This document shows, one piece after another, positions 1 through 5,366 of a stretch of 6,949 bases of DNA. The stretch lies in the NCBI GenBank assembly GCA_964601865.1, contig CAZRPI010000158.1, positions 1 to 6,949 of the forward strand, given 5' to 3'. This stretch comes from Pseudopelobacter sp964601865. Its GTDB lineage: Bacteria; Desulfobacterota; Desulfuromonadia; Geobacterales; Pseudopelobacteraceae. A program made the position numbers and the translations under genes. The notes below the pieces were generated by a model that saw nothing but the letters and a program-made list of their open reading frames with translations, had not been told where the DNA came from and made no database searches. How positions within the stretch are numbered: the stretch's first letter is position 1; every line of letters starts with the position of its first letter.

Positions 1-2
1 AT

Positions 3-194
3 GGGGAGCATGGACCTTATGTCGCGCCTCTGATCACTTACCCGGTCGGGTTCAAGGGGAAGGCTCAAGGGGTCGCGTCTACAAATTTCAAAAAACTGAA
101 GGACCTGCGGTCCCAACACGCCTTACGACCCGCCGAAAGCGGGTCAAAACCAGGCCCGTTATACAGCAACAAAAAGGCAGAAGGAACCTTATGA
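3..194 (+). CDS. Possible 3' end of an upstream gene (partial, uncertain)
   Basis: A reading frame is open from the left edge of the window to a TGA at 192-194. It encodes about 63 residues beginning GEHGPYVAPLITYPVG. Its stop overlaps the start of the next gene in an ATGA arrangement, which is common for translationally coupled genes. Against it, the second half reads like non-coding translation (many Lys, Ser and Gly), two strong hairpins lie inside it, and another frame (that of the next gene) is also open over the same stretch. I do not recognise a family. It may be the tail of a real protein or simply chance. Confidence 0.28.
   Translation, partial: GEHGPYVAPLITYPVGFKGKAQGVASTNFKKLKDLRSQHALRPAESGSKPGPLYSNKKAEGTL
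101..145 (+). other. Two adjacent small hairpins upstream of the cyclase gene
   Basis: GGACC-TGC-GGTCC (101-113) and GACCCGC-CGAAA-GCGGGTC (127-145) are perfect inverted repeats 13 bases apart. The second has a 7-bp GC-rich stem and a 5-base loop. Neither is followed by a T-run on either strand, so they are not canonical intrinsic terminators. They end 45 bases before the cyclase start and could be leader structure or a factor-dependent 3' end of an upstream transcript. Confidence 0.4.
179..185 (+). promoter_or_regulatory. Ribosome binding site of the cyclase-family gene
   Basis: AGAAGGA lies 5 bases before the ATG at 191. It decides the start: the frame stays open to the window edge, but this is the ATG with a proper Shine-Dalgarno sequence, and a signal peptide begins exactly there. 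Confidence 0.7.
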
Positions 195-1102
195 AACGCT
201 TTTCGATTATGCTGTGCGTTGCGTCCCTGTGTGCGGCATGCGCGCCCCAGTCGCGCATCGCTGCCGCGCCGAGCCTCTGGCAGACCTACGAGAGCTCATT
301 GAAGGGGGCAAAATACGTTGACCTTACCCACACCATCACCCCATCCATCCCGGTGTGGGCGGGGTTCGCCCCCTCCACCTTCGGTCCTGCGGTGAATCCC
401 GCCACAGGCGCCCCTTACAACTGGTCGAAGGACGGGTTCGAGGCGACCCGCTACGAACTCTCTACCGATCAGTTCGGCACCCAGCTCGATCCCCCGGCCC
501 ACTGGAACCCCGACTACCCCGCCATCGACGAACTGCCCCCCACCTTTGCCGTGAGGCCGCTGGTGGTGATCTCCATCGTGGACCAGGTGGCGAAGGATCC
601 GGGCTACAGCCTCACGGTAGAGGACATCCGGAACTGGGAGGCCAGGCACGGCCGGATTCCCGAGGGGTCCGTGGTGTTTGTCCGCTCCGACTGGTCGAAG
701 GAGTGGCCCAATCCCGGTCTAGCCACCCGGCAGGTCTTCCCGGGGGTCTCGCTGGCGGCCCTGAGATTTCTGCACGAGCAGCGGCATATCCTGTTGCATG
801 GCCACGAGCCGCTGGACACGGACGCCACGCCCACCCTCGAAGGAGAGGCCTGGCTGCTCAGGAGCGGCTATACCCAGGCGGAAGGGGTTGCCCATCTCGA
901 CCAAGTGTCCGAGGCAGGGGCGCTCGTGACCATCGGGTTCCCCAAGTTCCGGGGCGGGCTGGGGGGATATGCGCGCTATATCGCCATCTGCCCGCCGGAC
1001 TGGAAGTACGGCGTGTCGGTCGGGCAGGTGCCGGAAAGTCCCCTTCCCAGGGCTGCGAAGCCGCTGCATTGGGACGAGAAGCGCGGCATGCGGGTCAGGT
1101 AA
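191..1102 (+). CDS. Exported cyclase-family (kynurenine formamidase-like) metal hydrolase
   Basis: This 303-aa protein belongs to the cyclase family (Pfam PF04199), which includes bacterial kynurenine formamidase and isatin hydrolase, metal-dependent enzymes that hydrolyse amides or cyclic amides. Residues 1-17 form a short basic start and hydrophobic stretch ending LCAAC, so it is exported. Cys17 might be lipidated, although the -3 residue is Cys rather than Leu. The mature part opens with VDLTHTITPSIPVW (43-56), typical of the family. The signature HxGTHxDxPxH appears as QFGTQLDPPAH (94-104). Asp100, His104, His205 and Glu217 are kept, and the 12-residue His-Glu spacing fits the family as I remember it, but both motif histidines are glutamine. 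Substrate is unknown: nothing here points to tryptophan catabolism, and export argues against a classic KynB role. Family membership is secure; activity is not. Confidence 0.88.
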   Translation: MKRFSIMLCVASLCAACAPQSRIAAAPSLWQTYESSLKGAKYVDLTHTITPSIPVWAGFAPSTFGPAVNPATGAPYNWSKDGFEATRYELSTDQFGTQLDPPAHWNPDYPAIDELPPTFAVRPLVVISIVDQVAKDPGYSLTVEDIRNWEARHGRIPEGSVVFVRSDWSKEWPNPGLATRQVFPGVSLAALRFLHEQRHILLHGHEPLDTDATPTLEGEAWLLRSGYTQAEGVAHLDQVSEAGALVTIGFPKFRGGLGGYARYIAICPPDWKYGVSVGQVPESPLPRAAKPLHWDEKRGMRVR

Positions 1103-1118
1103 CGGACGAGAAGGAAAG

Positions 1119-1143
1119 AATAGGGTCAGAGCAACTCATTTAC
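1119..1143 (+). repeat. Possible end remnant of a REP/RAYT-type mobile sequence
   Basis: The stretch begins AATAGGGTCAGAGCAACTCA, just after the cyclase stop. Sequences of the form 'A-rich + GGGTCAGAG/GGGTCAGGT' often flank REP-associated tyrosine transposase genes in Proteobacteria; I recall this as a general pattern. No transposase gene and no partner copy is present in the window, so this is at most a solo remnant. Confidence 0.22.
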
Positions 1144-1211
1144 AAGATGTCCAACTCACGTCAAGCCCGGGGGCGATGATTGCGTTGTGCACATAGAGGG
1201 GAAAAGGGCTA

Positions 1212-1262
1212 CCTGAAAGGAAAAAATAGCTATAAAGCAAACGATGGTAGCCCAGGTTCAGG
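1212..1262 (+). promoter_or_regulatory. Degenerate GEMM-class (cyclic dinucleotide) riboswitch remnant, internally deleted
   Basis: CCTGAA (1212-1217) pairs with TTCAGG (1257-1262) where the closing helix P1 of a GEMM RNA would sit. The 5' interior reads GGAAAAAATAGCTATAAAGC then AAAC, like the A-rich lead-in and (G)GCAAAC(C) of GEMM. The 3' interior reads GATGGTAGCCCAGGTT, like the conserved 'ATGGcAGCCgGGTT' end. The middle (P2 with its GAAA loop, the GGACGCAAAGC element and the 5' strand of the other helix) is missing, so it cannot bind ligand in the known way. An alternative 8-bp pairing, GGGCTACC (1206-1213) with GGTAGCCC (1246-1253), is also possible. No gene with a ribosome binding site follows closely. 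Resemblance was judged by eye. Confidence 0.35.
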
Positions 1263-1511
1263 CTTCCATATACCCACGGGCGCAGGACAGCACCCCGGAA
1301 AGTCTGCCCTGACATCGCTTGCCCACACATCACAACCTTCTCCGCAAAAAACCCGGTATTAACTTTCAGACATTACCGATATGTGATATTTGATTTATTT
1401 TGGAACATGGTAAATAGCGTCCAACGCACGCCCAGACCGTGATCGGGCATAAACCCGCCCGACAGTTAAAGCGTAGCGACGTTATGCGACTTGAAATACA
1501 TGTTTCAATCT

Positions 1512-1516
1512 GGAGG
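1512..1516 (+). promoter_or_regulatory. Ribosome binding site fixing the GTG start of the LOG-family gene
   Basis: GGAGG stands 7 bases before GTG at 1524. An in-frame ATG at 1491 would add 11 residues (MKYMFQSGGFI) that are not part of the family and overlap this site, so the GTG is preferred. Confidence 0.75.
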
Positions 1517-1523
1517 ATTCATT

Positions 1524-2159
1524 GTGAAACGAATTTGCGTTTTCTGCGGGTCAAGTCCTGGATCTGATAAAAAATATGTCCAGAGTGCAAGAGAGTTGGG
1601 GAATCTGCTCACAAAACGAAAAATTGGACTTGTTTACGGTGGCGCACGTGTTGGTATGATGGGCGAAATTGCTTCCGCTGTTCTCGAGAACGGTGGGGAG
1701 GTTATTGGAGTCATTCCTCAGGGACTCGTGGAAAAAGAAGTGGCATTTACAGAACTTGCTGACCTACGAGTTGTCGGATCGATGCACGAACGGAAAGCGT
1801 TGATGGCTGAGCTATCCGACGGTTTCATTGCATTGCCTGGAGGACTCGGCACAATCGAGGAGTTCTTTGAAATTCTGACTTGGGCGCAACTTGGACTGCA
1901 TCGAAAACCATGTGGCCTTCTGAATGTCTGCCAATATTACAGTGGCCTCATGACCTTTCTCAACCATGCAGCGGATCAGCGGTTTATCGAATCCGAGCAC
2001 CGATCGATGCTGCTGATTGACGAACATCCTGATGCCCTGCTTGATAAGCTTGCGGTGTATCAACCGCCTGCCGTGGACAAGGCAAAATGGGTTTTGCAAA
2101 TGGCCAGTATCATTGAGGAGGATAGCAGAAGAATTGAGTCCCGACTCTATACAAAATGA
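1524..2159 (+). CDS. LOG-family protein (TIGR00730-type nucleotide 5'-monophosphate phosphoribohydrolase)
   Basis: This 211-aa cytoplasmic protein has a Rossmann-like fold starting VKRICVFCGSSPGSD, the classic opening of the LOG / 'lysine decarboxylase-like' family. It has the glycine loop VYGGARVGMMGEIA (37-50), the MHERK segment (87-91) and the signature PGGLGTIEE (105-113) carrying the catalytic Glu, with Arg90 as the partner residue. Such enzymes cleave the N-glycosidic bond of AMP, or of cytokinin riboside monophosphates, to release the base and ribose 5-phosphate. In bacteria without plant partners a nucleotide salvage role is more likely. The old 'lysine decarboxylase' label is wrong for this family. 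Length is normal and all motif residues are present. GC content is clearly lower than in its neighbours. It stands alone, convergent with the minus-strand operon. Confidence 0.93.
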   Translation: MKRICVFCGSSPGSDKKYVQSARELGNLLTKRKIGLVYGGARVGMMGEIASAVLENGGEVIGVIPQGLVEKEVAFTELADLRVVGSMHERKALMAELSDGFIALPGGLGTIEEFFEILTWAQLGLHRKPCGLLNVCQYYSGLMTFLNHAADQRFIESEHRSMLLIDEHPDALLDKLAVYQPPAVDKAKWVLQMASIIEEDSRRIESRLYTK

Positions 2160-2340
2160 TGTATACCGTTTATGCCCATCCCGGCATGATGTTTCCCGTC
2201 AGCAATAACGTGCGACAATATTCGAGTTGCCCTCACATCCACATGGTCACTGGCCGGCAAGGGTCACCCTGTATGGAAAACGTTCATGACTGACCATAAG
2301 AGCCTCACACTAATCCATTACGCAAAATACAGTCTCCTTC

Positions 2341-3354
2341 TCACCGTCCCGCAAGTATCCCCACGATGAAAAACAACAGAGCAGCGCAGAGGAGTACCGG
2401 CGACAGGTCGAACCAGGCGGGCTCCACGCTCTTGGTGTATTCGATGGTGCGGGCCCGCTTCAGCATGGATTCCACGATGCCGTCGGCGCTGCGCTCATCG
2501 TGCGCCCTGAAGTAGCGTCCCCCGGTGATGGTGGAGATACTGTTCAACGTTTCCTGTTCGAGGCGCGTTTTCAGGTAGGAGCCGTCCTCATCCTGGTAAT
2601 ACCCTTCAATGGCCTCGCCGGTCGCGTCCCTGATGGGAATCATGACCCCCTGCGGCATGCCGATGCCGATGGTATAGACGGCGATCCCCTTTGCCGCTGC
2701 ATCCTGCGCCGCATCGTACACTTTGGATTTTTCGTCGCTGATGTCTTCGCCATCCGAAATCAGGACAATGGCCTTGACCGTCTTGCGGGGTCCCCCCTCG
2801 AACATGGAAACGCCGGTGGCGACCGCCTGGCCCAGATCACTGCCGGGGGTACTGATGGTAGTGTCGCTCACGTGCTTCAGGATGTACTGGCAGTACCCGT
2901 AATCGTTGGTCAGAGGAACAATGGCCATCCCCTTTGCGGCGAACATGAAGACACCCACCCGCTCCCCTTTCAGGCTGCTCATGACGTTGAGGGCACAGTA
3001 CCTGGCGCGGTTCAACCGGTTGGGTACGGCAAAAAGCCGCTTGCCCTCCTCCGGAATGCCTTCATCCTCCGCCAGCATGGACTTGGAGACGTCGATGCCG
3101 ATCACCAGGTCAATGCCGCTTCGGTTGAATACCACTCTGGAGTACTGGACCCGGGGGCCGGCCAGGGAAAAAACGAGCGCACCAGAGGAAAGACTGAGGA
3201 GCAGGGTGGCAAGGATGCGGGGAACGGGCCGTTTCCTGACGAGGGCAAAGCGGTACAGCCAGTTGTTCGCCTGTTTGAGGGAGATGAGCGAATAGCAGAT
3301 GAAGCAGGGAATCAGGAGCAGAAGCCAGAGATAACCGCTATTTTCCAGGTTCAT
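2341..3354 (-). CDS. BatA/MxaL-like VWA-domain membrane protein
   Basis: This 337-aa last gene of the operon has two N-terminal membrane segments (about 8-25 and 46-66), a VWA domain (about 80-300) and a C-terminal segment (about 317-334). The basic loop between the first two helices puts the VWA domain in the periplasm. The metal-ion-dependent adhesion site is intact: DVSKS (88-92), Thr169 and SDGED (200-204). The family text 'DVSKSMLAED...PNRLNRAR' is that of BatA, with about 13 extra residues (EGIPEEGKRLFAV) inserted between the two halves. BatA-type proteins work with MoxR AAA+ ATPases in envelope protein assembly. By position it matches mxaL. The ATG at 3354 has only a poor Shine-Dalgarno (CAGG), so it may depend on translation arriving from upstream. 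No terminator is visible after its stop. Confidence 0.9.
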   Translation of the reverse strand: MNLENSGYLWLLLLIPCFICYSLISLKQANNWLYRFALVRKRPVPRILATLLLSLSSGALVFSLAGPRVQYSRVVFNRSGIDLVIGIDVSKSMLAEDEGIPEEGKRLFAVPNRLNRARYCALNVMSSLKGERVGVFMFAAKGMAIVPLTNDYGYCQYILKHVSDTTISTPGSDLGQAVATGVSMFEGGPRKTVKAIVLISDGEDISDEKSKVYDAAQDAAAKGIAVYTIGIGMPQGVMIPIRDATGEAIEGYYQDEDGSYLKTRLEQETLNSISTITGGRYFRAHDERSADGIVESMLKRARTIEYTKSVEPAWFDLSPVLLCAALLFFIVGILAGR

Positions 3355-3377
3355 GGCAAAGGGACCTGTAATCGAAT

Positions 3378-3446
3378 CTATACGACATTAATTTTGAATC
3401 GCACTCCCCACATAGAAAAAGGGGGACCCGGGGGCAGCAGCGCCAT
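3378..3446 (-). CDS. Possible 22-aa leader ORF in the operon gap
   Basis: On the minus strand, AAGGAGG (3460-3454) stands 7 bases before ATG at 3446. The frame encodes 22 residues beginning MALLPPGPPF and ends with TAG at 3380-3378, 23 bases before the downstream VWA gene. This is the strongest ribosome binding site seen in the operon, whereas the gene after it has a weak one, so a translated leader is plausible. It lies partly within a palindromic repeat whose copies may contain this sequence by accident. No family is recognised. Confidence 0.22.
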   Translation of the reverse strand: MALLPPGPPFSMWGVRFKINVV

Positions 3447-3484
3447 ATTAAATCCTCCTTAATCCCCCTTTTTCAAAGGGGGAC
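3415..3484. repeat. Three-armed palindromic intergenic repeat
   Basis: AAAGGGGGAC occurs twice in direct orientation (3418-3427 and 3475-3484), with CCCCCTTTTTC (3464-3474) between them. The right copy and the middle arm make a perfect 8-bp hairpin with a 3-base loop (3464-3482). The left copy and the middle arm make an 11-bp perfect inverted repeat (3415-3425 with 3464-3474). The two pairings exclude each other. On the minus-strand transcript the left arm reads CCCCCTTTTTC, like a terminator with a U-tail. The element occupies the only large gap of the operon, 11 bases after the stop of the 252-aa gene. C5T3/A3G5 elements of this style are, as I recall, dispersed in Geobacter-type genomes. 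Confidence 0.7.
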
Positions 3485-3494
3485 TTTTCATCAA

Positions 3495-4253
3495 CTACTT
3501 CTTGACCCTGGTTTCCATGGGCTCACCGGGGGCATACCCCCCGATTTCGGGAATGATCGTCTCCAGATTCTCCTTCAGATCCTGGTTCTTCTCCGCGTCG
3601 GTCACGGCAACCTCGGACTTCTGGACGGTCTGCTCCCCGTTCAGCACCTCGAAATTCCAGCGGGGGATGTTCTTCAGGGCCGGGGCGGCTCCGGCCCTGT
3701 CCACGGCTTCGATGGCGGATTTGAAATCCGTGAGCGCGTCACGCATGACACCCTGCACCTTGTCTGCACCCTGATCGCTCACCAGCATCACCAGCGCGCT
3801 CATCACCTTGGCGGCCCCGGCCGTGTTGTACAGCTGCCACACCACCTCCGGACGCAGGGAAGCCGCATCCGCCAGGGTATTGCCGCACCGCTCCGCCATT
3901 TCATCCAGAAGAGCCTTGAGCCTGGTCTCGTAGAAGACCAGGTCGTTGCGCAGTTCCCTGTTCTCACGCGCCCGCTGCATGTACTGCAACAGCTCCAAAG
4001 CCATGCGCCACTGGCGCTGCACGATGCGCAGCTGGATTTCCGGCAGGGTCGGAGTGATCTTCTTGTACGCCTTGACCGCCGCGGCGTCATCCGTGATGGC
4101 ATCCGCCTTCTTGAGCTCCTCCCGCATCTGCCTGCCGCCCGCCTCGCGTTCATCAGCCAGCAGGTACTCGCGGACGGAGTACATGCCCGACAGCCCGAAA
4201 GAGAGCGACAGCAGAACAACGAGTACAATGCTTATCCTGATTTTTGGTTTCAT
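3495..4253 (-). CDS. Single-span periplasmic helical protein, MxaK-like by position
   Basis: This 252-aa protein has a short basic start (MKPKIR), one membrane segment (about 7-25) and then a mostly helical, charged periplasmic part (about 36-190). It ends in an acidic, probably flexible tail (about 205-252). No enzyme motif is seen. NIPRWNFEVLNGEQTV (195-210) is the only compact aromatic segment in the last part and could be a docking site. It lies between two VWA genes, starting 3 bases after the stop of the preceding one. GAAGGA inside the end of that gene is its ribosome binding site, 8 bases upstream. In methylotroph mxa clusters the small gene between the two VWA genes is mxaK, also a membrane-anchored protein of unknown detail. 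Homology to MxaK is suggested by position, not shown. Confidence 0.8.
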   Translation of the reverse strand: MKPKIRISIVLVVLLSLSFGLSGMYSVREYLLADEREAGGRQMREELKKADAITDDAAAVKAYKKITPTLPEIQLRIVQRQWRMALELLQYMQRARENRELRNDLVFYETRLKALLDEMAERCGNTLADAASLRPEVVWQLYNTAGAAKVMSALVMLVSDQGADKVQGVMRDALTDFKSAIEAVDRAGAAPALKNIPRWNFEVLNGEQTVQKSEVAVTDAEKNQDLKENLETIIPEIGGYAPGEPMETRVKK

Positions 4254-4256
4254 GGT

Positions 4257-5360
4257 TCAGATCCTTCTTGTGAAGGGGAGGAGCCGGAAGAGACAGTAGG
4301 CGATCAGAGCGCCGGCGGATGCCAGCGCAAACGGTTTTCTCGTGTCCTTCTTGCGTTTCTCCAGTTTTACGAGCAGCCTGTTTTTTTCCATGGCGTTGAT
4401 GTTGTCGTACACCGCGGTGATCTGTCTTCTGTCCAGGAAGCGGGGCATGTGGAAGATATGCCCCGCTGAAGCGTCGCCGGAAGACCCCTCAAGAGACTCA
4501 TGCACCTCGGCGGTAACATCGCCGCCCACAACCACGAGATAGAGCCTGACACCCAACTGCTTCAGCAGATTGATCACATTGACGAAATTCAGAAGCCCCT
4601 TCTCCGCATCATCGCCGCCCTTGTTCGCCTCGATGCGGCCGTCGGTGAAGAGAACGATTGCCATTCCCCGTCCGAAATTGATGTCCTTCAGTCTGGCCGG
4701 GATGCTGATCGCCCTGTTGGTCTTCCCCATGAGCGCGGAACGCATGTCGTTTATCTGTTCGTACGACGGCTGGTTTTCCTCCGGCAGAAACATGAAGAAA
4801 ACGCACAACGCAAGCCAGGCGGCATGAGAGGCGTTGGTCTCGCCCCCCACGGTCATGTCCCTGAATATCGTGGAATCACTCTTCCTGTTCAGGAGTTCCA
4901 GTTTCTTCCTGAGGATGTCCCGGTCAAAGGACGGCGGCGCAATCAGCTGCGCGATATCCGAAAAGGCGATGATGCCGATGAGATCATCCTTGTTGCGCAT
5001 GTCGATGAAGGCCGTCGCTCCCTCAAGGGCGACATCACCCAGGGTTGTATTGCCGCTCTCATCGACAGGTCTGTTCATGGAGCCGGAAAGGTCCTGCACC
5101 AGCATGATCCATTTGGATTCCGGATACGTCTTCTGCCAGTAGCTGGAGTACTGGATATTGGCAATGGCAAGCACCATGAGGGCCATGGCGGAACCGGCAA
5201 GGAAATCGGCACCCCAGGTCTTCACCAGCCCGGGCCGCAGCTCCGGCCCGAGAATCGATACCCCGGAAAATCCGGTTCCGACGGTCAGTTTTCTTTTTGC
5301 CAGGAGCACTGCCGGAATGACCGTCAGGAGCAGCAGTGCCCAGGGATACTGGATACTCAT
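4257..5360 (-). CDS. VWA-domain membrane protein, MxaC/BatB-like
   Basis: This 367-aa protein has membrane segments at about 5-21, 52-71 and 344-362, and a VWA domain at about 82-320 placed in the periplasm by the basic loop AKRKL and the basic C-terminus. MIDAS residues are present: QDLSGSM (89-95), a candidate Thr175 in GGETN, and FTDGR (238-242). The distance from the first to the last MIDAS aspartate is 150 residues, against 113 in the sister protein of this operon. The difference is an extra stretch at about 180-225 containing a hydrophobic run and the charged part EENQPSYEQINDMRS. It starts 6 bases after the preceding stop with no clear Shine-Dalgarno, so translation is probably coupled. 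By position it corresponds to mxaC. Metal-dependent binding of a client or partner is the expected role. Confidence 0.88.
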   Translation of the reverse strand: MSIQYPWALLLLTVIPAVLLAKRKLTVGTGFSGVSILGPELRPGLVKTWGADFLAGSAMALMVLAIANIQYSSYWQKTYPESKWIMLVQDLSGSMNRPVDESGNTTLGDVALEGATAFIDMRNKDDLIGIIAFSDIAQLIAPPSFDRDILRKKLELLNRKSDSTIFRDMTVGGETNASHAAWLALCVFFMFLPEENQPSYEQINDMRSALMGKTNRAISIPARLKDINFGRGMAIVLFTDGRIEANKGGDDAEKGLLNFVNVINLLKQLGVRLYLVVVGGDVTAEVHESLEGSSGDASAGHIFHMPRFLDRRQITAVYDNINAMEKNRLLVKLEKRKKDTRKPFALASAGALIAYCLFRLLPFTRRI

Positions 5361-5366
5361 GCAAGG

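Larger units (their letters stand above)
1103..1523. other. Gene-free stretch with motif remnants
   Basis: No convincing gene is present between the cyclase and LOG-family genes. Short frames on both strands lack ribosome binding sites and protein-like composition. The stretch contains the AATAGGGTCAGAG motif, the GEMM-like remnant and an inverted repeat TCGGGC/GCCCGA (1443-1448 and 1457-1462) around an 8-base loop. Composition shifts from GC-rich to AT-richer around 1360-1420. The LOG promoter probably lies there, but I see no convincing -35/-10 pair (TTGATT at 1390-1395 and TAAATA at 1411-1416 are poorly spaced). Confidence 0.6.

Noticed and set aside
355..1179. A 274-codon open frame overlapping the cyclase gene in another frame
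   Set aside because: Its translation is dominated by Arg, Gly, Pro and His, the usual out-of-frame pattern. The overlapping frame has the family motifs and a signal peptide.
1136..1362. Small open frames of 60-65 codons on both strands between the cyclase and LOG genes
   Set aside because: They have no ribosome binding site and no recognisable composition, and they cover the riboswitch-like remnant.
1419..1487. Integron attC-like layout: GTCCAAC, an inner inverted repeat TCGGGC/GCCCGA, then GTTATGC, 69 bases in all and just before the low-GC LOG gene
   Set aside because: GTTATGC misses the GTTRRRY consensus, the outer arms pair poorly beyond AAC/GTT, and no second site follows the gene at 2160-2340, so a gene cassette is not supported.
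2172..2187. Hairpin ATGCC-CATCCC-GGCAT after the LOG stop as an intrinsic terminator
   Set aside because: The stem is only 5 bp and is followed by GATGTTTCCC without a real T-run.
2243..2297. Inverted repeat ATGGTCA / TGACCAT between the convergent genes
   Set aside because: It is 7 bp with a 41-base spacer and no other structure, so it could easily arise by chance.
2500..3462. A 320-codon open frame on the plus strand
   Set aside because: It is antisense to the BatA-like VWA gene whose MIDAS motifs are intact, has no ribosome binding site, and its composition is not protein-like.
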